Source: Spodoptera frugiperda (taxonomy: Eukaryota; Arthropoda; Insecta; Lepidoptera; Noctuidae). Taken from it: a stretch of 64,000 nucleotides of DNA. Made by a program: the position numbers and the translations under genes. Positions 14,346 through 25,270 of this stretch are shown piece by piece; the stretch's first letter is position 1; the number at the start of each line of letters is the position of its first letter. The stretch is taken from NCBI RefSeq assembly GCF_023101765.2, contig NC_064213.1, forward strand, positions 4,216,001-4,280,000, in the 5' to 3' direction. The notes under the pieces were generated by a model, which searched no databases, was not told the origin of the DNA, and worked only from the letters and a program-made list of their open reading frames with translations.

Positions 14346-14425
14346 CGATTCTAATGATGTCACTTTGTTGTTCTGTTGTTGTGAATTTGTTTACGGTTGT
14401 TTACCTGACCCGTTTTATAAAATAA

Positions 14426-15206
14426 AGTAAATAGGATTGTATTTAACTTGTTTGCGTATTGAGAGATAAGTGGGTAAAGTTTTACTATAGCGCCTAATAT
14501 GCTTAGAAGTGAGGAATGCTGCACAAATAAATCCTTTTTATTAGATGAATTCCATCTTGACAGACGACATAAAATAACACAAGCTACTCCATAATCGTTT
14601 TATTCATCTCAAAACCGTTGGCTTCTTTGAAATACTTCGTCATTATCAACCATCCCATTTCACAGTCGTTGGTCGGAACTGCAATGTTCTTCTAGTATTC
14701 TTCAAACTGCAATAATAACATTTCATACTAACAAACAACTCCTTAAACTTTCCCAGCTCAAAGATTTTCTGTATGCTCTTTTCATGTTAAATTGCCGACC
14801 AAGTTTACTTCTGCCGTTCTAAAACACGAATCATAAGATTTTTCTCTATGTTTTAAAGGAAAAGTTTAATGATATTGCATTTTTTACACGGCTTTTATAA
14901 TTGCTTGGAAACTCCTTGACATTTTGCAAGAAAATAATAATCTTGGAATAGAGAAAAAATATATAAATATAAAGAGTACGGTAATAGAATTAAGACACTA
15001 CAAGTTTGGGCAAACCAATTTGTAGTGAGCTTCATAGAAGTTACTAAAATCCGTCTATTGGGATATAAAGATCATAATATTTTATATTGATGATGGCACA
15101 TAACCATAACAAGTTAAAAATAGGCCATAAAATCACTACTTTCTAGACTCTGATCCGACTAGATACAGTGTACGTAACGATTTTATCGTGACATGAAACA
15201 CCGCAC
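14426..15206. other. AT-rich stretch, nothing recognised
   Basis: No exon, RNA gene or repeat was recognised in this AT-rich interval. Confidence 0.45.
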
Positions 15207-15365
15207 GTACGGGATAGTAAAATAAAAACATAAACACTATGTTGCGACTGAGTCAGGAATCCAGTTGGATTGCGAATGGGCGGTCGTAAAACGAGTGTCA
15301 TCTCATCATGGACGTGTGGACTTCGCAACAACTCCAATATCTCCGTTATTCCGTTTAGCATAATA
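15207..15365. repeat. Possible dispersed repeat fragment
   Basis: A GC-richer block includes gaatgggcggtcgtaaaacg and catcatggacgtgtgg. It looks like an interspersed lepidopteran repeat I have an impression of having seen, but no second copy was found in this window. The minus strand is open here for 84 codons from a GTG only. The translated text (for example ILELLRSPHVHDE) could equally be a decayed coding remnant. Confidence 0.25.
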
Positions 15366-15847
15366 GCCTTGCCATTGCTAACTCTGTATGAATACACGAA
15401 GCTGTTCTCGACGAAATTGAACCGTATCGGAATGTCTATACATCGATTTTCATTGAAAATATTTCATACAAAGAAAGTGTTGTCTTGTATTATATCTATG
15501 ATTGAAATGATCACGAGAAATTGTTTAGAAAATGTTGTAAAAGAATGAAAGGTCAGCGTGAAGTCTTAAATCTTAGTCGAGAAATCGTAACTCCATACTT
15601 GGTAATGCTGATTCAATTGAACTGTAGCTTAGAATGACGTACTATTTTACTGTTGCTCACGACAATGAATATCTCAATGCTCACACTATGCAAAATAATG
15701 ATAAGTCCCCTTTCTTTTGTGTCGCCCACGATCAAAGAGGTTTTGCTTGGCCATCAAATCGGTAGTGTTAATTTTGAAAGTCATCTTCTTAAACTGTCTT
15801 GGAAAGTGGATCGTGGCAAAATCTAATTTCATTTCTTTTTGTTGCAG

Positions 15848-15952
15848 GTAAAAATTCAGAAACAAATGTCCGAGCAACGAAGGTATTGGGAAACTCAAAA
15901 AGCAACCAATTTCGGCGATATTCTGGCTTGTTTTGGCCGTTGTTTTTCGTGA
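15848..15952 (+). CDS. Candidate terminal coding exon, unknown protein
   Basis: A pyrimidine-rich tract ending ttctttttgttgcag gives a good 3' splice acceptor at 15847. Read from the first base after it, the frame is open for 34 codons and then stops at TGA (15950-15952). It includes QKQMSEQRRYWETQKATNF and ends ILACFGRCFS. An in-frame stop (TAA) lies just upstream of the acceptor, as expected if that part is intron. The hydrophilic, codon-like composition is encouraging. However, a 34-codon opening is not rare by chance, and no protein family is recognised. Alternatively the exon could run to a donor-like CAG|GTATCG at 15964, using another frame. Confidence is low. Confidence 0.25.
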   Translation, partial: VKIQKQMSEQRRYWETQKATNFGDILACFGRCFS

Positions 15953-15963
15953 ATACTAATCAG

Positions 15964-18900
15964 GTATCGTCCGTTTTGTAACGACTGGTACGCTTATGAT
16001 TGGATATGGCTGATTCTGCATATACAGACAACAGATTATCATGTCTCAAAATAAGTCCACACCTATTTTTGGTTAATTAACAAATTTTATATTTTTTGCA
16101 GCCTAAATATATTTTTGTAAAATAACATCCACGAACAGTTTTAATAACAATATATTTTTTCTGTTTCCGACATAATTAATAACGGTCAAACTACCGCCAT
16201 CAGCGTTGCAATTACCATCAACATTGGAACGTTTATTGTCCCTTATTACAGATTGTCCAGTGCCCATAATATTCATTGCACAAAATTTGTTTTCATCCAA
16301 CCTAATTATATAAGTGCAGCAATTTTCATTTGTCCGTGGAAAGGAAATGCGAAAACGGTCCGTTTATCATTTATACGGAAGTTGTAACTGTCGACTTAGT
16401 TAATGCGCTCGTTTGCATTTAACTTGTTATTTACATTTACACCTTTATTTTAAGCAGTTTATTAATAGACGGATTCATTTAATCGTGATGCATAATGAGA
16501 TAATATGATTATGACAATACGTATATTTTTATCATTGTCATGAAATCACGCTTGTACTTCTGTCTTACTTAGCGTATGATGATCTAGTACAAGCTTTGAA
16601 ACTGCTTTATACGCGTAGTTCTTATTTTTTGGGTGGGCTATATTAAGGTAAGCTGTTTAGTAGTGTACTTTCTGCTTCAAATTGATGTCTACTCCGTATT
16701 CTAGCCTAAATTTTACCGTAATACAAAATACACTTTATTCGAGGTCGAAGAAATGGAAAGGGCAAGCGATGAATGGCTGAAATGTACCTAGAAAACTTTC
16801 TAAGGGAAATATTTTGTGTCAATATCACGAGTCTCCGTGACGTTGCATTCGTTTGCTCTTTTATTATTATTTACACTTTCCATTCCACCATTTTGTTGAT
16901 ATAAGCACTACGCATGGTCTATATTGTACGTAGGTATACGTTTTAAGTGTTTGTGCGGCTAACACTCCAAATGTCGTTTTCATTCTTTATGTTTTGTTAA
17001 GTTAAATAAAAGGTCTCAAGTATTTGCGGTGTTTTTAGAATGTTCTATACAAACTCTGACAAATGATATACCTTAGTAAATTACTAGCTTCGATGGTAAA
17101 ACTACTTCTTTTCTTACATTTCTTTGTAGATGTCTTGGAGCCATTTTAACATTTAACAGTAGCTGTTTCCAAAACGATAAATAATGATTGCAGCTTGTGT
17201 TTCCGTTCTCTCCGCTAGATAGCGTTAAATTGTTGTTAAAATTTGATTCCAACAGATTACTATTATTACAAAAAGATTTTATTCATGATAAACGGTTACT
17301 GTTATCAAATTATTTCGTAAGTTTAAGTAACACAACTTGTAATGGTGATAAAATTGATTGAACGATACGCTAATGATATCAACCAATTGATTTCTTAACT
17401 AACTCCGACAAATTATGAAGTTGACACGACATAGTTAAAACAAACTGCGACGGAACTTATGTTAATGATAATTTGGTCTCAACTTACCGTACTCCTGACT
17501 CCAAAATTCGGTGTTATAATTTGAGGTTTATCCGGCAAGTTAGACCGACCGGTTTACGAAAGGGTACACCTGGAAGTATTTGAGAAGACTAATTCCATGG
17601 AAGTTAGTGGCCTTACGCCTGAACAAGTTGGTCTGGTAGTAAATATGACAATTAGCTTCGAGCTTCATGAACAGTGTAATTTGTCGGAACTTTCAAGTTT
17701 AAGTACTGATTATGTAAAGGGAACTACACGAGTGAGCTCGATGAAGCGTCGAACGAGTAGAAGAATTTAGTTCTTGGTTTGGCTAAGGATGTTAGCTTAT
17801 TACTTTTGGAAAACAGATTGTTTTAAACCAAGTTTGTGTTTTAATCGTTACATGAAAATTGTGTGTTCCTGTTTTTGGAAGTTTGTAAGTTATTTTACTT
17901 TTGATTATCTTTTTTTTATGAAGTCAAATACGTGTTTAGAGAGGCTTTATTTTAGTTATTGAAATTGATAAAAATGTCTATAGATAGATACATAGAGGAA
18001 GTTCTTTACAAATCGATTGTATGTTTGCTTGAATAATAAAGACATTTACTGTATTAATTGTATTTTTGTTGATTTCTTTAAGATTAATGTTTAACTTTAC
18101 CGAAAAATATATTTGAAGGACAAGTTAGAAATACGGCGATACGCAATATGGCGTTTGCTGCTAAATTTCTATGTAGAAATTGTGCCCCATTTTCGCTTGG
18201 CCACAAGTAAGTGCAAAATGTACCTCGCTGGCCGGAATATCGTGCCAAGAACCAGAGTTTACGATCTGTATTTTTGTTTCTTTTTTATATTTCCACTCGT
18301 ATATTCAAATATTTTATTTATTTCTTAACTCATAGAAATCATGTCAATTTATTTTTTATTTTCAATAACAACTCAGAATCAACTTTAATAGCCAGGTGAT
18401 TAAATTGATATAGGAACCTATTCCACAACTATCTGCACAGGAGCTTCATCGTTATGTAAATTTATTATATTTATGATCGCCATTTTCTTTAACGGTGATT
18501 ACACTAAAGATTATTCTATAACGCTATTAGGTTAACATAGAGAGCCGAAGTTCTGGCATTAAACAATGAACTTTCTTCATTAACTAATTATATCTAACAG
18601 CAACATTTAATAATGATCCCGTCTAATATGGTCTTTCACTCTATCTTACTTGTTTTCATTAAACTTTAAAAGTCTGGGAAGTTTTAATTACAAAAAAAGC
18701 AAAATACACAATACAAAATGGTAAAAAAATTAAACTCATTTCGTGTTCAACTTTTATTGGTGGCTCGAATGAATTATTGATGTTGTACGCTCCGTTTTAT
18801 CGCTCGCGTTATTTATTGCAATTACGATATTCTCAATAAAGATTTTTAACCTTCTCTACTGGAATACGGATGTCGGAATGATTCTTTTGTTACAAAACAG

Positions 18901-20433
18901 TCTCGTTACTTACGTGCCTTAACAAAGACTGTCCTCTTATTCTCGTTGAAAGTCCTTCGCCCAACGGTTTGCGTGGATACCTATTTTTAGTTAAACCCCT
19001 TTTATCGTGAATAGTTTGAATTGTTGCCACTGGTCCTCTGTCGAACTGGGAGGATCAAAGGGCCCCCTTTTATACGATAGTACAAAGAAAACACGCGCCA
19101 CGTCAGGATAACAGTTTCATTATGGATGAACTTCGACAATGTAGGATAAATTTTGCAAAGGTTCACTATATTGCACATGTATATATGTATGTGTCTGTAT
19201 TCTATTAAAGTTTAAGATCCTGTTCCTCTGAAACGGTTTCCCGAAGGTCACACGCATTTTCTTGATTCAATTCACAGCTTTGTGCCTAGCTCAGATGTGA
19301 ACAGAACGCCTATTTGTAGTATTTCTTTCAAAGTGCTGCCGTTGGCCATATTCGTCAGATCTTTTTTGTTGTCAAACAAAGAAATTCTTAGCAATAGTCT
19401 TTTGTCACGTACAGCATTCAGGTAGTCTTAGGGTCAAAAGTTTATCTAGATCATAAATTCTAGGAAATTACACTGTAGTTAGGTACGTTAGGTAATGCAA
19501 GATAATTCTACATTCTGTTAGGTCATGTTTGAGGTTTTTAGTTTTGTTAGCGTCTTAGTATTCATAGTTCACGCAACTAGTATATGCATTGTGTTTGCAA
19601 GTTTATGCCTGTTTGGATAATGCGATTTTTAGTACTAGCTATGTGTTTGCTATTTTCCTGGCAAGAATATATTCTAAATAAATTTCTACCTTACTGTATT
19701 GACATAAAGTATATTTGGATTTTGATAGATGGGAAAACGTATTACGGTTTTATTTAGTGCAACAGTCGTAATCGTAAAACTGGCCAGCGTACCCGAGAGT
19801 ACGTTGAAACGTTTGGTAATCTTATTTTGTGGCTTTGCGATATACTCTGGGAAAACTGAAATCGTGTTTTACGTGAATTGCTTTTAGATTTACTTATTGA
19901 ATGATCCACCAGCGTCCTCTGGAATAAGATATGATTCTCTCTGTTATCTCCCATCTCAATTGAAAGTGGCCCATCGTCTTTGACTACTCAAACGTCAATA
20001 GATTCATTAAAGCATCTCGATTATCAAACAAATTGTTATCTAATTTAACTTTCTCGATAGACTGGTATCTTTAACGCAATCTTATTGATGTTCTCGTAAT
20101 AAACTTTAAACATAAATTGTATGAAATCTCATTATCCCTGTTTCTGATTTATTTTATGTTTCGCGGCTTAAGGACATCGTACTTCGTTATGCGAAGGTAA
20201 ATATTTTTTCGCTTACCTATCAAAACTTTTCTAAAACTCTGAACATATTCAGGAACATAAAAAATATTAAGCTATTAACTTATCCAAAAGTTTTCGTAAA
20301 GGAGCGTATCAAGGAAAATAGGTAAGTTAGCACAAAACTTATTCGTCCTACATTCTCAAAGGGATATAATTTGCGTTCACTTGACTAAAATGAAGTTTTG
20401 TGAAGATTACCTAGAGCGGGCTCAGTAATTCTG
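15964..20433. other. AT-rich stretch without recognisable genes
   Basis: No confident exon or transposon was found. Open frames at 17774-17962 and 18113-18399 are translated AT-rich sequence. A patch at 18120-18260 is somewhat GC-richer and contains a donor-like acaagtaagt at about 18204, but no matching acceptor or coding bias was seen. Around 20205-20330 there are imperfect inverted arms (cttacctat against ataggtaag). Confidence 0.4.
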
Positions 20434-20450
20434 ATGAAACGACTCAAATT

Positions 20451-20669
20451 ATGGCTACATCGCTTCAAGCGCTTGCCTTTCCGTTGGCGTTCTCTCAGTT
20501 ACTGTTCCTGGCAGCTTACAATGCCTACGTCGCCCCTACACCAGCTGAATCTTATTTCTCACGAAATAAGAACCAATTCACCTCGCATCCCGACCAAATT
20601 GTATCAGACTTTGTATCTTCTGTTTCGTTTAATATTTCGAAGAACAAGACCGGAGATCTTTTTAATTAG
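20451..20669 (+). CDS. Candidate small secreted peptide, unknown family
   Basis: A complete ATG-started ORF of 72 codons sits in a block richer in GC than its flanks. The N-terminus (residues 5-24) is hydrophobic, LQALAFPLAFSQLLFLAAYN, consistent with a signal peptide, though it has no positively charged N-region. A cleavage site after AYVA or TPA (residues 28-32) is plausible. The remaining roughly 40 residues are polar, have no cysteines, and carry two N-glycosylation sequons near the end (N61-I-S, N65-K-T). Nearly half the third codon positions are G or C by my count, above background. A second frame is open across the same DNA (86 codons, 20434-20694, arginine-rich). The frame choice therefore rests on composition and the signal-like start. 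No family is recognised. Confidence 0.35.
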   Translation: MATSLQALAFPLAFSQLLFLAAYNAYVAPTPAESYFSRNKNQFTSHPDQIVSDFVSSVSFNISKNKTGDLFN

Positions 20670-20694
20670 ATCCGACTCGTCTTATCAGGATTAA

Positions 20695-21639
20695 CGTGCT
20701 TTACAATAGTTATTATTATACTAAGAATTGCTCTCGAATTAATTTGTACAATCAACAAAATTCCTGCGATAATGAAGTCTTTTCAACCTTTTTATTTTTC
20801 TTACTTTGTAATATGTTTTTGCCCTAAATCCCATTGGTTAAGCTCGCTTTTGTTAGATTATGTTTTGTATTTTTCTGGTCTCTTTCTATCTTTCTACAGT
20901 CGGACCATGGCCCAGATTCACTGTTTTGAAAATTACTTTTGTAACGAATTCTTAGCTGTCGTCAAACTAGTCGACATTGTCCTGTTATATTCTTCAGAAC
21001 AACAGTTAAACAAAGCACTTTGTTACATTTGTACGGTGGCAGAATGTTGTCTGGTTTTTCATATTTTCGTACTGAGATTAGATTTGTAATAATGTCGTTT
21101 GTACCAAGAGAGATGGTATCGCCAGCACTTCTCGCAGAAACAAAATCTCGTTGTTCTAAGACAACGTTACCGTGCTCCGAGCACAATCGTGTCTTCCTGT
21201 AACGACCCACTAGAAAGGTATACACAAACTAATTTCAAACAAAGTTTGCGAATTTTCGCCGTAAAGTCTGGTCGTGTATTGTCGACGGGAGGTCCTGACT
21301 CTTGGTAGATATTCAGACCGCTCGCGAAACTTTGATACATGGCTTGGCTATAAAACGCAGCGCACCCAACCCGCATGTATTGTACACTCGCGGCCGTGTT
21401 CACGGGAACACTGTTAAATGAAGCGATTAAACACAGCCTCCTACTGTTTACACGCAAATAAAACTAGCTATTTTCTACTAAATTGGATTGCAGTATTTCC
21501 CTACGTTTTATTTTCTAACCCAAAATTTTGCCACATATTTGTGTTGACTGCAACAAATTTCCTTTTCATATGCCATTATTTTGATTTATGCTTCATGTTA
21601 TCTCTCACCACAGGTGCACGTTTTGGTGCAAAATAACAT
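20695..21639. other. Stretch without a supported gene
   Basis: Several short frames overlap on both strands between 20770 and 21460 with no consistent coding signal. GC rises between about 21090 and 21420. Nothing was recognised as a repeat. Confidence 0.4.
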
Positions 21640-22050
21640 AAGTTTAGCTCTAATGACAAAATTTAAATTACCTTCATGATTTACGAGCGACACGGACGTT
21701 CGGAACTACGTTACAGCGAACAATGTGGGACGAGTTTACGCAATAACGTCGAATATTCGGAGCCCTGTGTATTGTAATTTGTCGGTAAGTGTATGGGTTG
21801 CCGTATGGTACCGCATTGATGTCGGATCGGGACGATACGTTTTATTTCGCATGCGAACGGAAGCGACCGTCATGTTTTCCGTGCGTGTGATGTCGACTAG
21901 CCTATATCCTTTTTTTACCCCACCGAGTGTCGGTAACGCTCGAGCACGGTCGAATTGTTTGCCAATGAAGTTCGGGTGCGCGGTTGATATTTTTTCCGCT
22001 GCGTACGATGTGAATCATACTGAATATTGACTGTGTATAAATAAGAGTCG
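21640..22050. promoter_or_regulatory. CpG-dense block ending in a TATA-like motif
   Basis: CpG dinucleotides are very frequent across about 400 bp (for example aacgctcgagcacggtcg at about 21932), in contrast with the AT-rich flanks. A TATA-like tgtataaataag lies at its right edge, near 22034. A donor-like tcg|gtaagtgtatgg at about 21786 lies inside. The plus strand is open for 101 codons (21725-22030), but only from a GTG. This could be a promoter with a first exon, an enhancer, or a decayed element. Confidence 0.35.
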
Positions 22051-22799
22051 CCGCCAAATTGAATTTTAATACTCTCAATAGTTTTTATGTTTATATTCAG
22101 TGTTGCATCGTTTAGATTTTAAATGGATTAGCTTTCGCGATTTTAAACTATTTGTTTTTCCAATGTTGTTATGTAGATAAAATCGTTTAAAAACAACAGT
22201 TTTCACGTATTAGTTTTGATATTTTTATTTTGTTAAAGAGTATACTTCATTTCATATATTAACAAAGCCGGGATTTTGGTTCACCAAGGGTTTCATTGTA
22301 ACAAAAGATATAACCTCAAATTAAGTTTCAAGGGGCTTATATTAAAGGGCATCAAAGATACGGTACGTTACAAGATATTAACATGTAATAGCCGTAGTAA
22401 TCCTATTGGCAGAGATATCAATTTTAGTAAGGTTTCCCTTTGTGGGGCGCTATCTCCTTCAATGTCTTTGAGAGTTAGGACACGGGGAGATACTTTGTGG
22501 TGTACGATCGGTAATCACCATTACGTCTTATTGAATTATATGTATAGACAAGGGTAGTGATATTAGAGCTTATCTTCTCTATAATATTATTTGGATGTGT
22601 GTGATACATAGAATAACAGATAGGTTTCAACGTTGGTAAATCTCTTTTTTCTTTTAATCAGTTTAAAGGGTATAGCATCTAACTCAATTACAAGATTAAA
22701 ATTAAATCCGATGCATTTTCTGATTCAAGAATTAAATTAACAAAAATTGACACTTCAGTCGGAAAGTGTTAAAAATTCAATCATGAAACAAAGTTGGTA
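22051..22799. other. AT-rich stretch, nothing recognised
   Basis: No gene or repeat was recognised. The 93-codon frame at 22276-22557 has no coding composition that I can see. Confidence 0.45.
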
Positions 22800-22990
22800 T
22801 CAAAATAACGCCGATCAACCGTCGCCCGCCGCTTCCTTATCGCGGCTAATTCCGCGTTTAATCATTTCCCTTCAATCCGACCTCCGTAGTTAATCGGCTT
22901 GGTGCGATTTTCTTCTCTTACTCATTGATTAAAGGTCCCTTCGACTACGGGATATTATGTCAATCAATTGATTTATCTATTTTATCTCTT
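22800..22990. promoter_or_regulatory. GC-richer block rich in TAAT/ATTA-type homeodomain words
   Basis: The block opens with a CpG-rich part (caaccgtcgcccgccgc) and goes on to many homeodomain-like words: ctaattccg, tttaatcat, gttaatcgg, ttgattaaa and tcaatcaattgattta. GATA-type ttatct words follow. It resembles a developmental enhancer in layout. Function is inferred from motif density only. Confidence 0.25.
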
Positions 22991-23347
22991 CCAGCGGCCT
23001 TGGTGACGCTCTATCTCGTTCTATTCTGATGAAATGCCAATTTAGATACGAGGTTTTGAGCCGTTGAACGGTCGATTTGAGTAAAATTGAGAAACCCCTC
23101 GTCAAGTCAGCCGATTTGCAATTAAGTTTCCGATAGCTTTGAGTGTCAGTGAAGCGTTTTTGCGGGTTAACTACTTTGATGTGATGTGTGAGTGATTGGT
23201 GGTTCGATTTGTTCAAAATAGTCCTTATACGGTTTAAGATATTCATTCATTTCTGTTTAATAATTATTTTTAGATATAATTTTACTAATATATAATATAA
23301 TATTTTTTTGTTAGGTTTGTTATTGTTAGGAAAACGTTCTTTGTAAG

Positions 23348-23414
23348 TTAAAAAAAAACAGAGATGCCCAGAAAAAATGTCAAGCCGAAACAAAGTTTGC
23401 GAGGTCCGCTATTA
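23348..23414 (+). mobile_element. Decayed 3' end of a Helitron-like element
   Basis: The text gaaacaaagtttgcgaggtc followed by cgctat closely matches the 3' end of the element at 40382-40755 (gaaacaaagttcgcagggtc, cgctag). The terminal CTAG is here CTAT. No matching 5' end was found, so it is a remnant. Confidence 0.45.
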
Positions 23415-25150
23415 AGCAATAAGAATAATCAGCAGTTTATCACATTTTTTGTTTTCTATCTATATTATATGGTTATGGTATAGTTATACAAGGAAATTAT
23501 ATCGTTCTCCCTAACAAACAGAAATTAAGTAGCTTCCTCAAACAATTTGTATCGTCTTCCTTCGTTTTGTTTCACAAAGTTTTCAAGTAAAAGTATCTGT
23601 TACCAACATTCCGCCATCTATTTCACCTGACGAATAATGAGTGTTTCTGATACGCACTCGAGTTTCCAAACTCGACGGAATTCTTGTCAAAGTCGTGAAG
23701 AATCTTGGCAGTTACCGAGTTGTTGTGTATTTTGAAACGGATACTAATTGGCTGTCGCCACATAAATTGCAGTAGAGCTTGTGACTACACCCTGTAATTT
23801 CTTACGATTGTTTTTACGCGTTGTACCAGTGAGATTGTAAAAGGATCTAAATAAAGTGATTGTATTTGATTGTGAGATTAAAAAATTATCTTAAGTATTG
23901 CAGTTTTTAGTATTCGATTAATATTTTAAGTAAATATTTTTTTAAGGTATTATAAGTTTACTGCTTGTTTCTACGTACACTTAAAAAATTGTAGTCTCTT
24001 TATTATATCACTCCATATAATGCCAAAAATTATGTAATATTAATTGGCAATTGAAAACATATAAAATGTCTGAGTGTCCAAATTCCAAATCATCCTGTTA
24101 CCTAGCTACAGATAAAAATAAAACTCAGGTGATTCCAGAGCTCCAATGACCTGAAATAACGCAGGTCACGTTTTGCGCTCGTAAAAAGTTCCATTAAAAT
24201 TGTAAAACCAAGCGACATTTTATTTTTCGCTAAAACTAGTACTCTAAAAAAACTAGTTTCAAAATTGTACGCAGAAACATATTAAACACGTTCTGTATAT
24301 GAAGGTTGACAGTTATAATCGAAATCTAAGCTACAGGTTGATCCCAAAAAAAAAAATATAACGCGTCGAGACGTCACGTCACGAAAACTAATACGAAAAA
24401 TGTCAACCGAAACTTTTTTTCAATTCGTTGAAGTTTTTTTCGTTTACGCAATCCCCGTACAAAGTGGCTGTCAGAAATGTCATCTACGTCGGACTACGTC
24501 GATTTGTTCCCCAGTCATGGTTTGTTTTGTTGCAAATTTCGGGATGGTCGTAAAATCCGAACATGTCGTCAGCATTTTCATAGCAGAGCAGAACTAGGCG
24601 TGTTACATGATTGACAGATTTTGTGTTGTCGTTTCTGTTTGCGTTGTGTGTAGTGTGATAGTGTGTTTGTGTCATTATGGATTCAAATATTGATTTTGAT
24701 GAGCAGTTGCATATTTTTAAACTATTTTTTTTATCTCAACACGGTCATTTCACTGTGCTAAAAAAGCTATACTTAACTACTCCAGGCTTCAAAAATTTTC
24801 ATATGCTTCTAATAATAACACTTCCAAAACTCCAAAAACGACAAATCTTTCTTTCACATAAACGTCTGCGCCATTTAAGGCGCAGTGCAGTCATAATATT
24901 TCGTAGACGCCACTTCTGTAAGCGATAGCGATGACATTCATAAACCGTGGAGCAGCCGTAACCGACACATTTGCATGTCTATGCCATGAAAGTGCTAAGT
25001 ATTTATTACACAGACGACTTGTGGTCGACGTACGGCCACTGGGCACTTGTTGAGTTCATATTTTTTGATGTTATTATGCTATTGATATTTTTATGTGGAT
25101 CGCTTTGAAAATGATACAGTAGACATATCATATGGTTTTTAATACTATCT
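23415..25150. other. Stretch without a supported gene
   Basis: A CpG-richer part at 24360-25060 contains an 83-codon ATG frame (24677-24928) starting MDSNIDFDEQL. After residue 20 or so its composition becomes lysine-, phenylalanine- and arginine-rich, as in translated noncoding DNA. It may be a decayed transposon N-terminus, but I recognise no family. Confidence 0.35.
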
Positions 25151-25270
25151 GCCGTACTCAGAGTCATTTAATAATGACTTAAACTATTCCTTAGTAACGA
25201 TTTTGTATAGAAAACAATTGCTAAGGATTGGGTTATGTGACTATTTAATGACTCTGAGTACGGCGGTAAG
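25151..25270. mobile_element. Fold-back MITE, copy 2
   Basis: This is the same family as 4031-4152. The left end gccgtactcagagtcattta faces its reverse complement (taaatgactctgagtacggc) at the right, and the interior arms (ccttagtaacga against aattgctaagg) also pair. The arms match each other better than in copy 1, so this copy may be less decayed. It has no coding capacity. Confidence 0.8.

Noticed and set aside
14032..14425. Overlapping open frames on both strands (101 and 87 codons)
   Set aside because: Both start at TTG only. Openness on both strands follows from the CpG-rich composition of the block, not from coding.
21725..22030. 101-codon frame in the CpG-dense block
   Set aside because: It begins at GTG with no in-frame ATG near the start. 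The valine- and arginine-rich product follows from CpG-rich DNA.
24677..24928. 83-codon ATG ORF starting MDSNIDFDEQL
   Set aside because: Only the first residues look protein-like. The rest is lysine- and arginine-rich with no family match. It is perhaps a decayed transposon start, but that cannot be shown.
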